The translations under genes and the position numbers were made by a program. From Eubacterium sp. (lineage in GTDB: Bacteria; Bacillota_A; Clostridia; Lachnospirales; Lachnospiraceae), in contig JAMPGN010000131.1 of assembly GCA_023663915.1 (NCBI GenBank), positions 1-12,251 on the forward strand: a stretch of DNA of 12,251 nt. The letters run 5' to 3'. Of the stretch, positions 1 to 6,146 are shown piece by piece. Position 1 is the first letter of the stretch, and each line of letters opens with the position of its first letter. Under the pieces are notes generated by a model. The model saw only the letters and a program-made list of their open reading frames with translations, was not told the DNA's origin and made no database searches.

Positions 1-98
1 TACTTAGTTTATTGGTTTCTTTTGGCAGTTTGATTGTTGCGTTTCTGACCTTGCTCGACACGAGAAAATCTTGCCGAGACAAGCATAAGAAGAAATAA
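1..98 (+). CDS. Small holin-like type I toxin, C-terminal part (5' end outside window)
   Basis: An open frame enters from the left edge (first whole codon at 3) and stops at TAA 96-98. It encodes about 31 residues: a hydrophobic stretch (LVSFGSLIVAFLTLLD) followed by a very basic tail ending in KKK. Small Firmicute toxins annotated as putative holin-like toxin (TxpA-like) have this layout of one membrane helix followed by a charged tail. By family they insert in the membrane and depolarise the cell when over-produced. The call is supported by what lies downstream: a minus-strand promoter and terminator predict an antisense RNA covering the 3' end of this gene, as in txpA/ratA. The start codon and ribosome-binding site are not in the window. 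It could also be the tail of an unrelated small membrane protein. Confidence 0.6.
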   Translation, partial: LSLLVSFGSLIVAFLTLLDTRKSCRDKHKKK

Positions 99-129
99 AA
101 ATGCCCCTCTGTCTGACCCACAGAGGGGC
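93..129 (-). terminator. Intrinsic terminator of the antisense RNA
   Basis: A perfect 10-bp stem (103-112 with 120-129, GCCCCTCTGT arm) closes a 7-base loop. Read on the minus strand it is followed by ATTTTTATTT (102-93). On the plus strand no T-run follows, so the element is directional for minus-strand RNA. Confidence 0.75.
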
Positions 130-162
130 GGTGTCCTTTAGGGCATCATAAACTTACTCGGG

Positions 163-189
163 AGCATCCACTTTGGAGTGGGTGCTTTT
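163..189 (+). terminator. Probable terminator of the toxin mRNA
   Basis: A 9-bp stem (163-171 with 178-186, one G-U wobble) with a 6-base loop is followed by a short TTTT. It lies about 65 bases after the toxin stop codon. The T-run is short, so termination may be only moderate. Confidence 0.55.
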
Positions 190-198
190 CCTATGTCT

Positions 199-227
199 AA
201 TATAACACAGGGGATAGAGAAATTCAA
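199..227 (-). promoter_or_regulatory. Minus-strand sigma-A-type promoter for the antisense RNA
   Basis: On the minus strand the -35 box is TTGAAT (227-222), the spacer is 17 bases, and the -10 box is TATATT (204-199). It points toward the toxin gene and has no open reading frame in front of it, so it best explains the antisense RNA that ends at 93. Confidence 0.65.
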
Positions 228-342
228 TCCTAATTTTTTGCTGGAATATGTCGATACTATGATTGTAGATAATATGTCTGTCGTTTGAAATGATTTCCCA
301 AAGCAGATTCTCAACTCTGTAATAGGGCAGGAGGAGCGTAAC

Positions 343-795
343 ATGACCTGGTTATTAAATTGGTGCACGTTGATATACGATGTTTCGTTTGTTGTACTTA
401 CCTTGATATTACTTATATATACCATAAAAACGTATTATAATCAAAAGAAGCAGCCATACAGACTGGTTGCCAGAGTCAATTATTGTTTCATGGACAAACA
501 GGACGACGCAGTTCCGGTTGTTATTGATATCATAAATGCTGGGGATTATGTTGCAGAAAGCGTTAAGATTCGACTTGTTGAAAACCATAAACTACTTAGG
601 GATCTGGACTGCATCAATTTTATTGCACCCAGGGAAACTTTTAATTTCTACTTGGGAATGCTGGATGGTAAAAAATTAATCTTATATAATGATGTGGTTT
701 TAGAGTTTAAAAATCCAATGGATTATGATTATTTTGAGTTAACAACGAATAAGAATGTCATCACGCTGACTGTCCGGGTGCTGCAGGCTAATTAG
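343..795 (+). CDS. Unknown small membrane-anchored protein with a beta-rich domain
   Basis: This 150-residue protein is not one I recognise. The start is supported by an AGGAGG Shine-Dalgarno about 8 bases upstream of the ATG. Residues about 10-30 form one hydrophobic segment (VVLTLILLIYTI), followed by basic residues (YYNQKKQPYR). By the positive-inside rule this places the C-terminal domain in the cytoplasm. The remaining 110 residues alternate like beta strands and include an IINAGDYVAESVKI stretch that resembles the N-x-G...A..V pattern of CARDB or Ig-like sandwiches. That resemblance is weak. The gene stands alone: no gene follows within 300 bases on its strand, and a terminator lies at 893-922. 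Its position next to a toxin-antitoxin module suggests an accessory region, but no function is claimed. Confidence 0.75.
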   Translation: MTWLLNWCTLIYDVSFVVLTLILLIYTIKTYYNQKKQPYRLVARVNYCFMDKQDDAVPVVIDIINAGDYVAESVKIRLVENHKLLRDLDCINFIAPRETFNFYLGMLDGKKLILYNDVVLEFKNPMDYDYFELTTNKNVITLTVRVLQAN

Positions 796-892
796 GAGAG
801 TGGGGGAGTTAGAACAGGGATCATGCGTTTGATGTAATAGACAGAACAATTTCATATTAGAATAACAGCATCTGCAGATGTGATCATAAAGG

Positions 893-922
893 CGTATGGA
901 ATGGTAATCCATGCGTTTTTTT
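893..922 (+). terminator. Intrinsic terminator after the unknown membrane protein gene
   Basis: An 8-bp stem (893-900 with 908-915, one wobble) with a 7-base loop is followed by seven T residues (916-922). It lies about 100 bases after the stop at 795 and isolates that gene from the next promoter. A 12-bp palindrome, CATCTGCAGATG (869-880), lies just upstream. Confidence 0.75.
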
Positions 923-969
923 GATATGTATATGGAAAAATATGGGTAGGGAAAGACGTTACAAACCAT

Positions 970-998
970 TTGCAATCATGACGCATGTGCGTTATAAT
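970..998 (+). promoter_or_regulatory. Promoter of secreted paralogue 1
   Basis: The -35 box is TTGCAA (970-975), the spacer is 17 bases, and the -10 box is a perfect TATAAT (993-998). The spacer contains ATGACG-AT-TGC, which recurs in the promoter of the second paralogue (2345-2373). The -10 box to start codon distance (101 bases) is also the same in both. Confidence 0.75.
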
Positions 999-1098
999 CA
1001 AATTTGTAAACACACATACTCACACTCAAAATAAAGATGACAGAGTTCATGTCAGATCAAAAGGCATGATTGCTCTGGGTAAGGAGGAGATAATAAGA

Positions 1099-1983
1099 AT
1101 GAAACTGAAAAGAGTGATGGCATTTGTGATGGCATCTATGCTGATGATGTCTTCTATGACGGTGTTGGCAGCAGCAGGTGAAAAATATGCTGAACTAGAT
1201 GATCACAGTATTGACACCGACACTGAGACCGGCGGAAAAATTTACTCAGGCACTACCAAGCCTGTAAAAGGTGATTATGATGACTTAAATCAAGATTTTA
1301 CTGCTAAGGATAAATGGATCAATGGCACTGATGAATATGAGTGGAAGGATAATGACTGGAAACTTATCACTTCAGAGATTATTGGAGGCGATGGTTCATC
1401 TGAAGTTGTTTCTGTATCTGCAGTTCCTAGTGGTGATACTGCCACGGCAGCTCCTGTAGCTGCACCAACAGCCCCGAAGACATTGAGCAGGGAAGAAATT
1501 GCAAATATCGTTGCACGGGCAGAAACGATTGCATTACAGGCAGCGGCAAGGGATGAAGGCTTCGCTGATGTTGTAGCTATGCAGGATGCAGCGGCAAAGA
1601 ACATGTCTGCAGGCGAGTACTATAACAATGCAGCGGTTGAAACTCCTGGTATTGAAGAGGCAACTCCCGTGGCACAGGGCGGCGGCATCATCATCAACGG
1701 TGTTGTTACGAACGCAATGGCAACCATCTCGAAAGTTGATATCGCATTTGTAGATTCGGTACGCGCGGCTGTAGAAGGAACCGTATTGAACGTGGTAGAC
1801 GTAAAGTTCCCGGCAACAGAGGCGACCATCAATTTCTATATGCCCGGTGTAACAGCCGACGCTGATATTACAGCAGTCCAGTATAGAGACGGTGCATGGG
1901 TTGAGGTAGAAGTAGTAGAAGTAAGGGCGGATCATGTTGTTCTGAATGTAAAGAATGGCAAGGTTGCTTTCCTTGCGAAATAA
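1099..1983 (+). CDS. Secreted protein, paralogue 1 of a tandem pair (unknown function)
   Basis: The 294-residue product has a clear Sec signal peptide (MKLKRVMAFVM..., cleavage near residues 23-26). The start at 1099 is chosen because AAGGAGGAG precedes it and the signal peptide begins there. An in-frame extension back to 985 would overlap the promoter. Residues about 27-95 are acidic and contain spaced tryptophans (DKWINGTDEYEW, DW). Residues 96-130 are a low-complexity Ala/Pro/Thr/Ser linker. Residues about 150-294 form a C-terminal domain about 65% identical by hand alignment to the neighbour at 2474-3292, including MSAGEYYNN, EGTVLNVVDV, EATINFY and VRADHVVLN. The final YxxGxWV...FxAK part resembles beta-sandwich modules in Clostridial extracellular proteins. 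There is no LPXTG signal or other membrane segment, so it is probably released or non-covalently attached. The family was not recognised. Confidence 0.85.
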   Translation: MKLKRVMAFVMASMLMMSSMTVLAAAGEKYAELDDHSIDTDTETGGKIYSGTTKPVKGDYDDLNQDFTAKDKWINGTDEYEWKDNDWKLITSEIIGGDGSSEVVSVSAVPSGDTATAAPVAAPTAPKTLSREEIANIVARAETIALQAAARDEGFADVVAMQDAAAKNMSAGEYYNNAAVETPGIEEATPVAQGGGIIINGVVTNAMATISKVDIAFVDSVRAAVEGTVLNVVDVKFPATEATINFYMPGVTADADITAVQYRDGAWVEVEVVEVRADHVVLNVKNGKVAFLAK

Positions 1984-2024
1984 GTGTGGATTTTAAGTAG
2001 TGGGATCAAAGAAGTATTATAATC

Positions 2025-2079
2025 GAGTGTGGGAAAGAATCACTGTATGCGGACGGGAATGTCCGCTGCAGTGATTTTT
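2025..2079 (+). repeat. 55-base direct repeat, copy 1 (contains the terminator)
   Basis: These 55 bases are identical to 3341-3395. The copies follow the two secreted paralogues 42 and 49 bases after their stop codons. Sequence outside the copies diverges at once. Confidence 0.95.
2038..2079 (+). terminator. Intrinsic terminator of secreted paralogue 1
   Basis: A two-part stem is formed by AATCACTG/CAGTGATT (2038-2045 with 2069-2076) and, inside a small internal loop, GCGGAC/GTCCGC (2049-2054 with 2061-2066). It is followed by TTTTT. This is a strong rho-independent terminator. Confidence 0.9.
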
Positions 2080-2344
2080 GTGTTAATCTGCATTATACGG
2101 ATTGTCTTGTTTTATAGTAATGGTAAGTTGCATAAACCATTACATATGGAAGGTTTTCAATGTGTATTATTAAATTCAAACCAATAAGTCTGAGTCAAGA
2201 AGACGGAGCAGTACGCAAAGACCAATAATCGCCTGTCTCCTCGATTGTTGTATCACGGTAGAAATTACCTTAAAATACAAGATGTGGAAACAGGGAAAGG
2301 TCAGAAATCAACATATTGTAGTTTATAAATACTTTTAAAAACGT
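2080..2344. other. Intergenic stretch between the two secreted paralogues
   Basis: No gene is supported here. The stretch holds an inverted repeat (TAATGGT 2118-2124 with ACCATTA 2136-2142) and a 22-codon frame at 2160 (MCIIKF...) without a Shine-Dalgarno. The motif AAACCATT followed by ATGTG also occurs upstream of paralogue 1 (963-989), so part of this stretch may be left over from the duplication. Confidence 0.5.
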
Positions 2345-2373
2345 TTGAAAAAATGACGGATTTGCTGTATAAT
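2345..2373 (+). promoter_or_regulatory. Promoter of secreted paralogue 2
   Basis: The -35 box is TTGAAA (2345-2350), the spacer is 17 bases, and the -10 box is TATAAT (2368-2373). Compared with the promoter at 970-998, the spacer shares ATGACG-AT-TGC in register. The -10 box to start codon distance is 101 bases in both. In the leader, GGGAC/GTCCC (2417-2421 with 2449-2453) could pair just before the ribosome-binding site. Confidence 0.8.
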
Positions 2374-2473
2374 ATAAAATGCAAAACAATTCACACTCAC
2401 AAATTACACAATAAAAGGGACGATGGCATTGTGAATAACGGCATAAGAGTCCCGATAAGGAGGAAAGACGGAG

Positions 2474-3292
2474 ATGAAAACTTTAAGAAAATGCATCGCA
2501 TTTGTGCTTGCGGCGGGTCTGATGCTATCTGCGATGACGGTATTTGCATCGGACTGTGGTGACCCGGATTATAAAACTGGCACAAATATTGCCATATTGG
2601 ATAATGGTGTCACTTGTTATACTGGTGATATACAACCTAATAGTGCTAATTCGGAGATCGCGCCTAAAAATGGCGATGTTTGGGTGAATATAACATATAA
2701 GAATCGTAGTGTGTATATTAGCGATAGCAGTGGATGCGGTGGTAATTGGATATTAAATTACGGTGATGAGGAAGCAGAAGAGGGGACTCCTGTACAGGCA
2801 GAACCGGCAGCTGAAGCAGTGGCAGAAGCAGCAGCGGCACAGAGTGCAGTTGCGGATGAAGGCTTTGAGAATGCAGTTGATATGTATAACGCAGCCGAGA
2901 AAGGCATGTCCGCAGGTGAGTATTATAATAATGTAGTGACAAGCACTCCTGGTATTCAGAATGCGATTACTGTAGGACAGGGCGGCAATCTGGTTGTGAA
3001 CGGTAAAGTAACCAATATGGTGGCAACTATCTCCAAAGTAACCAATCGCGCGTATGTTGATTCCGTTCGTATTGAGCAGGAAGGAACGGTTCTGAATGTT
3101 GTCGATGTTCAGTATCCGGCAGTGGAAGCGACGATCAATTTCTATACACCCGGTGTTGTGGGAGATATGGAAATTGCTGCGCTGCAGTATAAGGCAGGTA
3201 CATGGGTAGATGTAGAAGTAGCGGAAGTAAGAGCGGATCATGTGGTTTTAAACATGAAGGGCAGCGGAGTTGTAGCCTTTATCGCGAAATAA
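2474..3292 (+). CDS. Secreted protein, paralogue 2 of a tandem pair (unknown function)
   Basis: The 272-residue product is preceded by AAGGAGGAAAG, which fixes the start at 2474. A Sec signal peptide (residues 1-25, AMTVFA|S) is followed by a mature N-terminal part (26-97) quite unlike that of paralogue 1. This part holds three cysteines (C28, C48, C88), an NGDVWVN motif and NW at 91-92. A short Glu/Ala-rich linker follows (98-127), then the conserved C-terminal domain (128-272). The spaced tryptophans (W70, W92) echo the Trp pattern of paralogue 1 and of small sugar- or surface-binding modules, but that is only a resemblance. The shared promoter design, leader length and terminator indicate tandem duplication and probable co-regulation. 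It probably acts outside the cell; function is unknown. Confidence 0.85.
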   Translation: MKTLRKCIAFVLAAGLMLSAMTVFASDCGDPDYKTGTNIAILDNGVTCYTGDIQPNSANSEIAPKNGDVWVNITYKNRSVYISDSSGCGGNWILNYGDEEAEEGTPVQAEPAAEAVAEAAAAQSAVADEGFENAVDMYNAAEKGMSAGEYYNNVVTSTPGIQNAITVGQGGNLVVNGKVTNMVATISKVTNRAYVDSVRIEQEGTVLNVVDVQYPAVEATINFYTPGVVGDMEIAALQYKAGTWVDVEVAEVRADHVVLNMKGSGVVAFIAK

Positions 3293-3340
3293 GCAATCTG
3301 CCATCATGTAAGATAAAGAAAATGGGATGAGTGTGGAAAT

Positions 3341-3395
3341 GAGTGTGGGAAAGAATCACTGTATGCGGACGGGAATGTCCGCTGCAGTGATTTTT
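3341..3395 (+). repeat. 55-base direct repeat, copy 2 (contains the terminator)
   Basis: These bases are identical to 2025-2079. The copy lies after paralogue 2 and before the gdpP promoter. Confidence 0.95.
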
Positions 3396-3396
3396 T
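3354..3396 (+). terminator. Intrinsic terminator of secreted paralogue 2
   Basis: It has the same two-part stem as the terminator at 2038-2079, here followed by six T residues (3391-3396). It separates the secreted-protein genes from the gdpP operon. Confidence 0.9.
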
Positions 3397-3465
3397 AATA
3401 GTCATAATCGTCTGATGCGACCCAACATCATGTCACATTCCAACGAAAAAAGTCTATATATTGGA

Positions 3466-3495
3466 GTGGCACGAATCTGCAAAAAATGCTATACT
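3466..3495 (+). promoter_or_regulatory. Probable promoter of the gdpP-rplI-dnaB operon
   Basis: The extended -10 element TGCTATACT (TATACT at 3490-3495) is clear. The -35 is weak: GTGGCA at 3466-3471 with an 18-base spacer. No other good -10 box lies between the upstream terminator and the gdpP start. Confidence 0.55.
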
Positions 3496-3581
3496 TATGA
3501 TGGTGTGTAGACATATAATGGAAATACAGATAATTTGTGGTAATAATCTATGCGTTATGCAATAAATGAAGAGATGAAATT

Positions 3582-5645
3582 ATGATGAAAAACAGCGTTA
3601 AATTAAAAGGAAGATTGAAGTCTTATCTGCAGTCTTCACTATATCTGGGATTTCTGCTGATTGCTGTGGATGTTCTGATTTATGTGATTGGAGATTTCAG
3701 GGCTGGACTGATACTCAGCGTATTTAATATATTCTATATCGCTATCATTCTGTCCATGATGTTCTATAATAAGCCGATCATCATGAATGAACTGGTCAGT
3801 TTTGCGACCCAGTACGGGCAGATTCAAAGAAGGCTTCTCCGAGATCTTGAACTCCCGCACGCCCTGCTGGATGACGGCGGCAAGATCATTTGGACGAACA
3901 TTGCTTTTGAGAGAATGGTGCATCAGGAGAAGGGATATCGCAAATCGATCACCTCATTATTCCCATCGATCACGAAGGACAAGCTTCCGGGCACGAATGA
4001 AGAAGATGAAGTGGAATTTGATGTAGAGTATGAGTCCGGCAGTTATATTGTCAAGATGAAGAAAATCTCTTTGAAGGAGATGGCTGAAAACAGTGATATC
4101 ATCGAGGCGAAGGGCTATGACGGTTATTTGATTGCACTGTATATGTTTGACGAGACAGCGTTAAAAATTGCACTGAAAGAGGTTGACAATCAATCTCTTG
4201 CCGTATCGCTGATCTATCTGGATAATTACGATGAGGCATTGGAAAGCGTGGAGGAAGTCAGACGTTCGCTGTTGATTGCACTGATAGATCGTAAGGTCAA
4301 CAAATATATTGCGTCCCTTGATGGTATCTGTAAGAAATTGGAAAAGGACAAATATTTTGTCATTATGCGTAAGGAAGCGGCATTGCAGATGCAGGAAAGC
4401 CGTTTTGAACTGCTAGAGGATGTCAAGACCGTCAATATCGGTAATGAGATGGCGGTCACGATCAGTATTGGTATGGGTCTGGACGGTCTGAGCTACACAC
4501 AGAATTATGAGTTTGCGCGCAACGCGATTGATATTGCCCTTGGACGCGGTGGCGATCAGGCGGTCGTGAAAGTGCCTGAGAACGTGACATATTATGGCGG
4601 CAAGAGCCAGCAGGTGGAGAAGAGCACCCGCGTCAAGGCGAGAGTGAAGGCGCATGCGCTCAAAGAGATCATTTCCGTGAAAGACGAAGTTTTTGTTATG
4701 GGGCACAGGCTGGGCGACGTGGACAGCTTTGGTGCGTCTGTGGGCATTTACAGAGTTGCGGAGGTGTTAAATAAGAGAGCACATATTGTTTTAAACGATG
4801 TGACGGCATCCATGCAGCCTATGGTAGATATGTTTCGGAATAACGACGATTATGCCGAGGACATGATTATCAGTAACGCACAGGCGATCGATATGATAGG
4901 AAGTAATGCGGTACTGGTAGTGGTAGATGTAAATAAACCGAGCATTACGGAGTGCCCGGAGCTGTTGAAGCGTTGCAAATCCGTGGTGGTACTGGATCAT
5001 CACCGGCAGGGTTCGGAAGTGATCGAGAACGCAACGTTGTCATATATTGAGGCGTATGCATCCTCCGCATGTGAAATGGTATCTGAAATTTTACAGTATA
5101 TCAGCGATAACTTGAAACTGCGTCCGGAAGAAGCGGACTGCATGTATTCCGGAATCATGATCGATACCAACAATTTTATGACCAAAACAGGTGTCAGAAC
5201 CTTTGAGGCGGCGGCATTTTTGCGCAGAAACGGTGCGGATGTGACCCGTGTACGGAAAATCTTCCGAGACGATGCGGCGGAGTATAAGGCGAAGGCGGAT
5301 GCTGTCAGTCAGGCGGAGATCTACCGGCAGGCATATGCAATATCCGTGTGTACCGGTGAAGATGTGGCAAGCCCGACGGTGGTAGGGGCACAGGCGGCGA
5401 ATGAACTTTTGAATATCAAAGGAATTAAGGCAAGTTTTATCTTGACGCCGTATAACGGCATTATCTATATCAGCGCACGTTCCATTGATGAAGTAAATGT
5501 TCAGGTGGTCATGGAGCGAATGGGCGGCGGCGGACATTTGACGGTTGCGGGTGCACAGATTGAAAATGGTTCGCTGGAAGAAGGAATCGTGGCGATCAAG
5601 AGAACTTTGGATGCAATGATTGCAGAGGGTGAGCTGGAAGGATAG
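3582..5645 (+). CDS. gdpP: c-di-AMP phosphodiesterase GdpP (DHH/DHHA1 family)
   Basis: GdpP hydrolyses the second messenger c-di-AMP to pApA and so controls potassium, osmotic and cell-wall homeostasis. The 687-residue product has the full family layout. Two membrane helices lie near residues 18-36 and 41-62, followed by a PAS-like region (about 80-165). A degenerate GGDEF-like domain (about 175-300) has no GGDEF signature, as is usual in this family. The DHH phosphoesterase domain carries the metal-binding residues H375, D379 and D381 in GHRLGDVDSFGAS and the D472-H473-H474 triad. A C-terminal DHHA1 domain carries GGGGH (648-652). All the expected metal ligands I can check are present, so it should be active. 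The Shine-Dalgarno before ATG 3582 is modest. The gene is followed at 37 bases by rplI, a conserved Firmicute order. Catalysis is cytoplasmic, on the membrane. Confidence 0.96.
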   Translation: MMKNSVKLKGRLKSYLQSSLYLGFLLIAVDVLIYVIGDFRAGLILSVFNIFYIAIILSMMFYNKPIIMNELVSFATQYGQIQRRLLRDLELPHALLDDGGKIIWTNIAFERMVHQEKGYRKSITSLFPSITKDKLPGTNEEDEVEFDVEYESGSYIVKMKKISLKEMAENSDIIEAKGYDGYLIALYMFDETALKIALKEVDNQSLAVSLIYLDNYDEALESVEEVRRSLLIALIDRKVNKYIASLDGICKKLEKDKYFVIMRKEAALQMQESRFELLEDVKTVNIGNEMAVTISIGMGLDGLSYTQNYEFARNAIDIALGRGGDQAVVKVPENVTYYGGKSQQVEKSTRVKARVKAHALKEIISVKDEVFVMGHRLGDVDSFGASVGIYRVAEVLNKRAHIVLNDVTASMQPMVDMFRNNDDYAEDMIISNAQAIDMIGSNAVLVVVDVNKPSITECPELLKRCKSVVVLDHHRQGSEVIENATLSYIEAYASSACEMVSEILQYISDNLKLRPEEADCMYSGIMIDTNNFMTKTGVRTFEAAAFLRRNGADVTRVRKIFRDDAAEYKAKADAVSQAEIYRQAYAISVCTGEDVASPTVVGAQAANELLNIKGIKASFILTPYNGIIYISARSIDEVNVQVVMERMGGGGHLTVAGAQIENGSLEEGIVAIKRTLDAMIAEGELEG

Positions 5646-5682
5646 AGCGCTTGTGTAAGCGTGGAGAAAGCGAGGAACTAAT

Positions 5683-6132
5683 ATGAAAGTAATCTTATTG
5701 GAAGATGTGAAATCACTTGGTAAAAAAGGCGAGATTGTCAATGTCAGTGATGGATATGCAAGGAATTATGTGCTTCCCAAGAAGCTGGGAGTGGAAGCAA
5801 ATACCGCCAATATGAATGATCTGAAACTGCAGAAAGCAAATGCAGACAAAGTAGCACAGAAGCAGTTGGAGACGGCACAGGAACTAGCCAAGGCATTGGA
5901 GACGAAAGAGGTTGTCTTGAAAATGAAATCCGGCAAGGACGGCAAGGCGTTCGGCTCGGTTTCCTCTAAGGAGATTGCAGCGGCGGCAAAAACACAGTGC
6001 GGGCTGGAACTGGATAAGAAGAAAATCCAGCTGCCGGAAGCGATCAAGGCGCTCGGAGTCTATGAGGTGAACATCAAACTTCATCCCAAGGTAATGGGGA
6101 AACTGAAAGTGAAAGTGATTGAAGAACAGTAG
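5683..6132 (+). CDS. rplI: 50S ribosomal protein L9
   Basis: L9 binds 23S rRNA near the L1 stalk and influences reading-frame fidelity. The 149-residue length is normal. The N-terminal domain contains the family signature (MKVILLEDVKSLGKKGEIV, then GYARNYVLP), a charged connecting helix follows (about 45-80), and the C-terminal domain ends in KLKVKVIEEQ. A GAGGA Shine-Dalgarno lies 7 bases before the ATG. The gene sits between gdpP and dnaB with short spacing and no terminator on either side, so the three genes are very probably co-transcribed. Confidence 0.98.
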   Translation: MKVILLEDVKSLGKKGEIVNVSDGYARNYVLPKKLGVEANTANMNDLKLQKANADKVAQKQLETAQELAKALETKEVVLKMKSGKDGKAFGSVSSKEIAAAAKTQCGLELDKKKIQLPEAIKALGVYEVNIKLHPKVMGKLKVKVIEEQ

Positions 6133-6146
6133 GGCAGGTGACGGCA

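Larger units (their letters stand above)
93..192 (-). ncRNA. Predicted antisense antitoxin RNA (RatA-like)
   Basis: A minus-strand transcript of about 100 nt is predicted. It would start near 192, seven bases after the -10 box at 199-204, and end in the T-rich tract at 93-102 after the hairpin at 103-129. It would contain two strong stem-loops (178-186/163-171 and 120-129/103-112) and overlap the 3' UTR and last codons of the toxin frame. This overlap is what type I antitoxins of the RatA class use to pair with toxin mRNA and trigger its decay. Promoter and terminator are visible; expression and function are inferred. Confidence 0.6.

Noticed and set aside
985..1098. In-frame N-terminal extension of secreted paralogue 1 to ATG 985
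   Set aside because: The extension overlaps the -10 box and lacks a ribosome-binding site, and the signal peptide starts at 1099 after AAGGAGGAG.
1534..1935. Long minus-strand open frames opposite the two secreted proteins (also 2753-3241)
   Set aside because: They mirror the codon pattern of the plus-strand genes and have no ribosome-binding sites or recognisable domains. The Cys/Tyr/His-rich composition is typical of antisense shadows.
2165..2285. CAAACC, then ACGCAAAG, then GGTAG..TTACC, reminiscent of a c-di-GMP-I (GEMM) riboswitch before a secreted-protein gene
   Set aside because: The GAAA tetraloop stem expected between CAAACC and ACGCAAAG is not present, the second stem does not form well, and the element lies upstream of the clear promoter at 2345-2373, so it would not be in the mRNA. 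A covariance-model search (cmsearch) would settle it.
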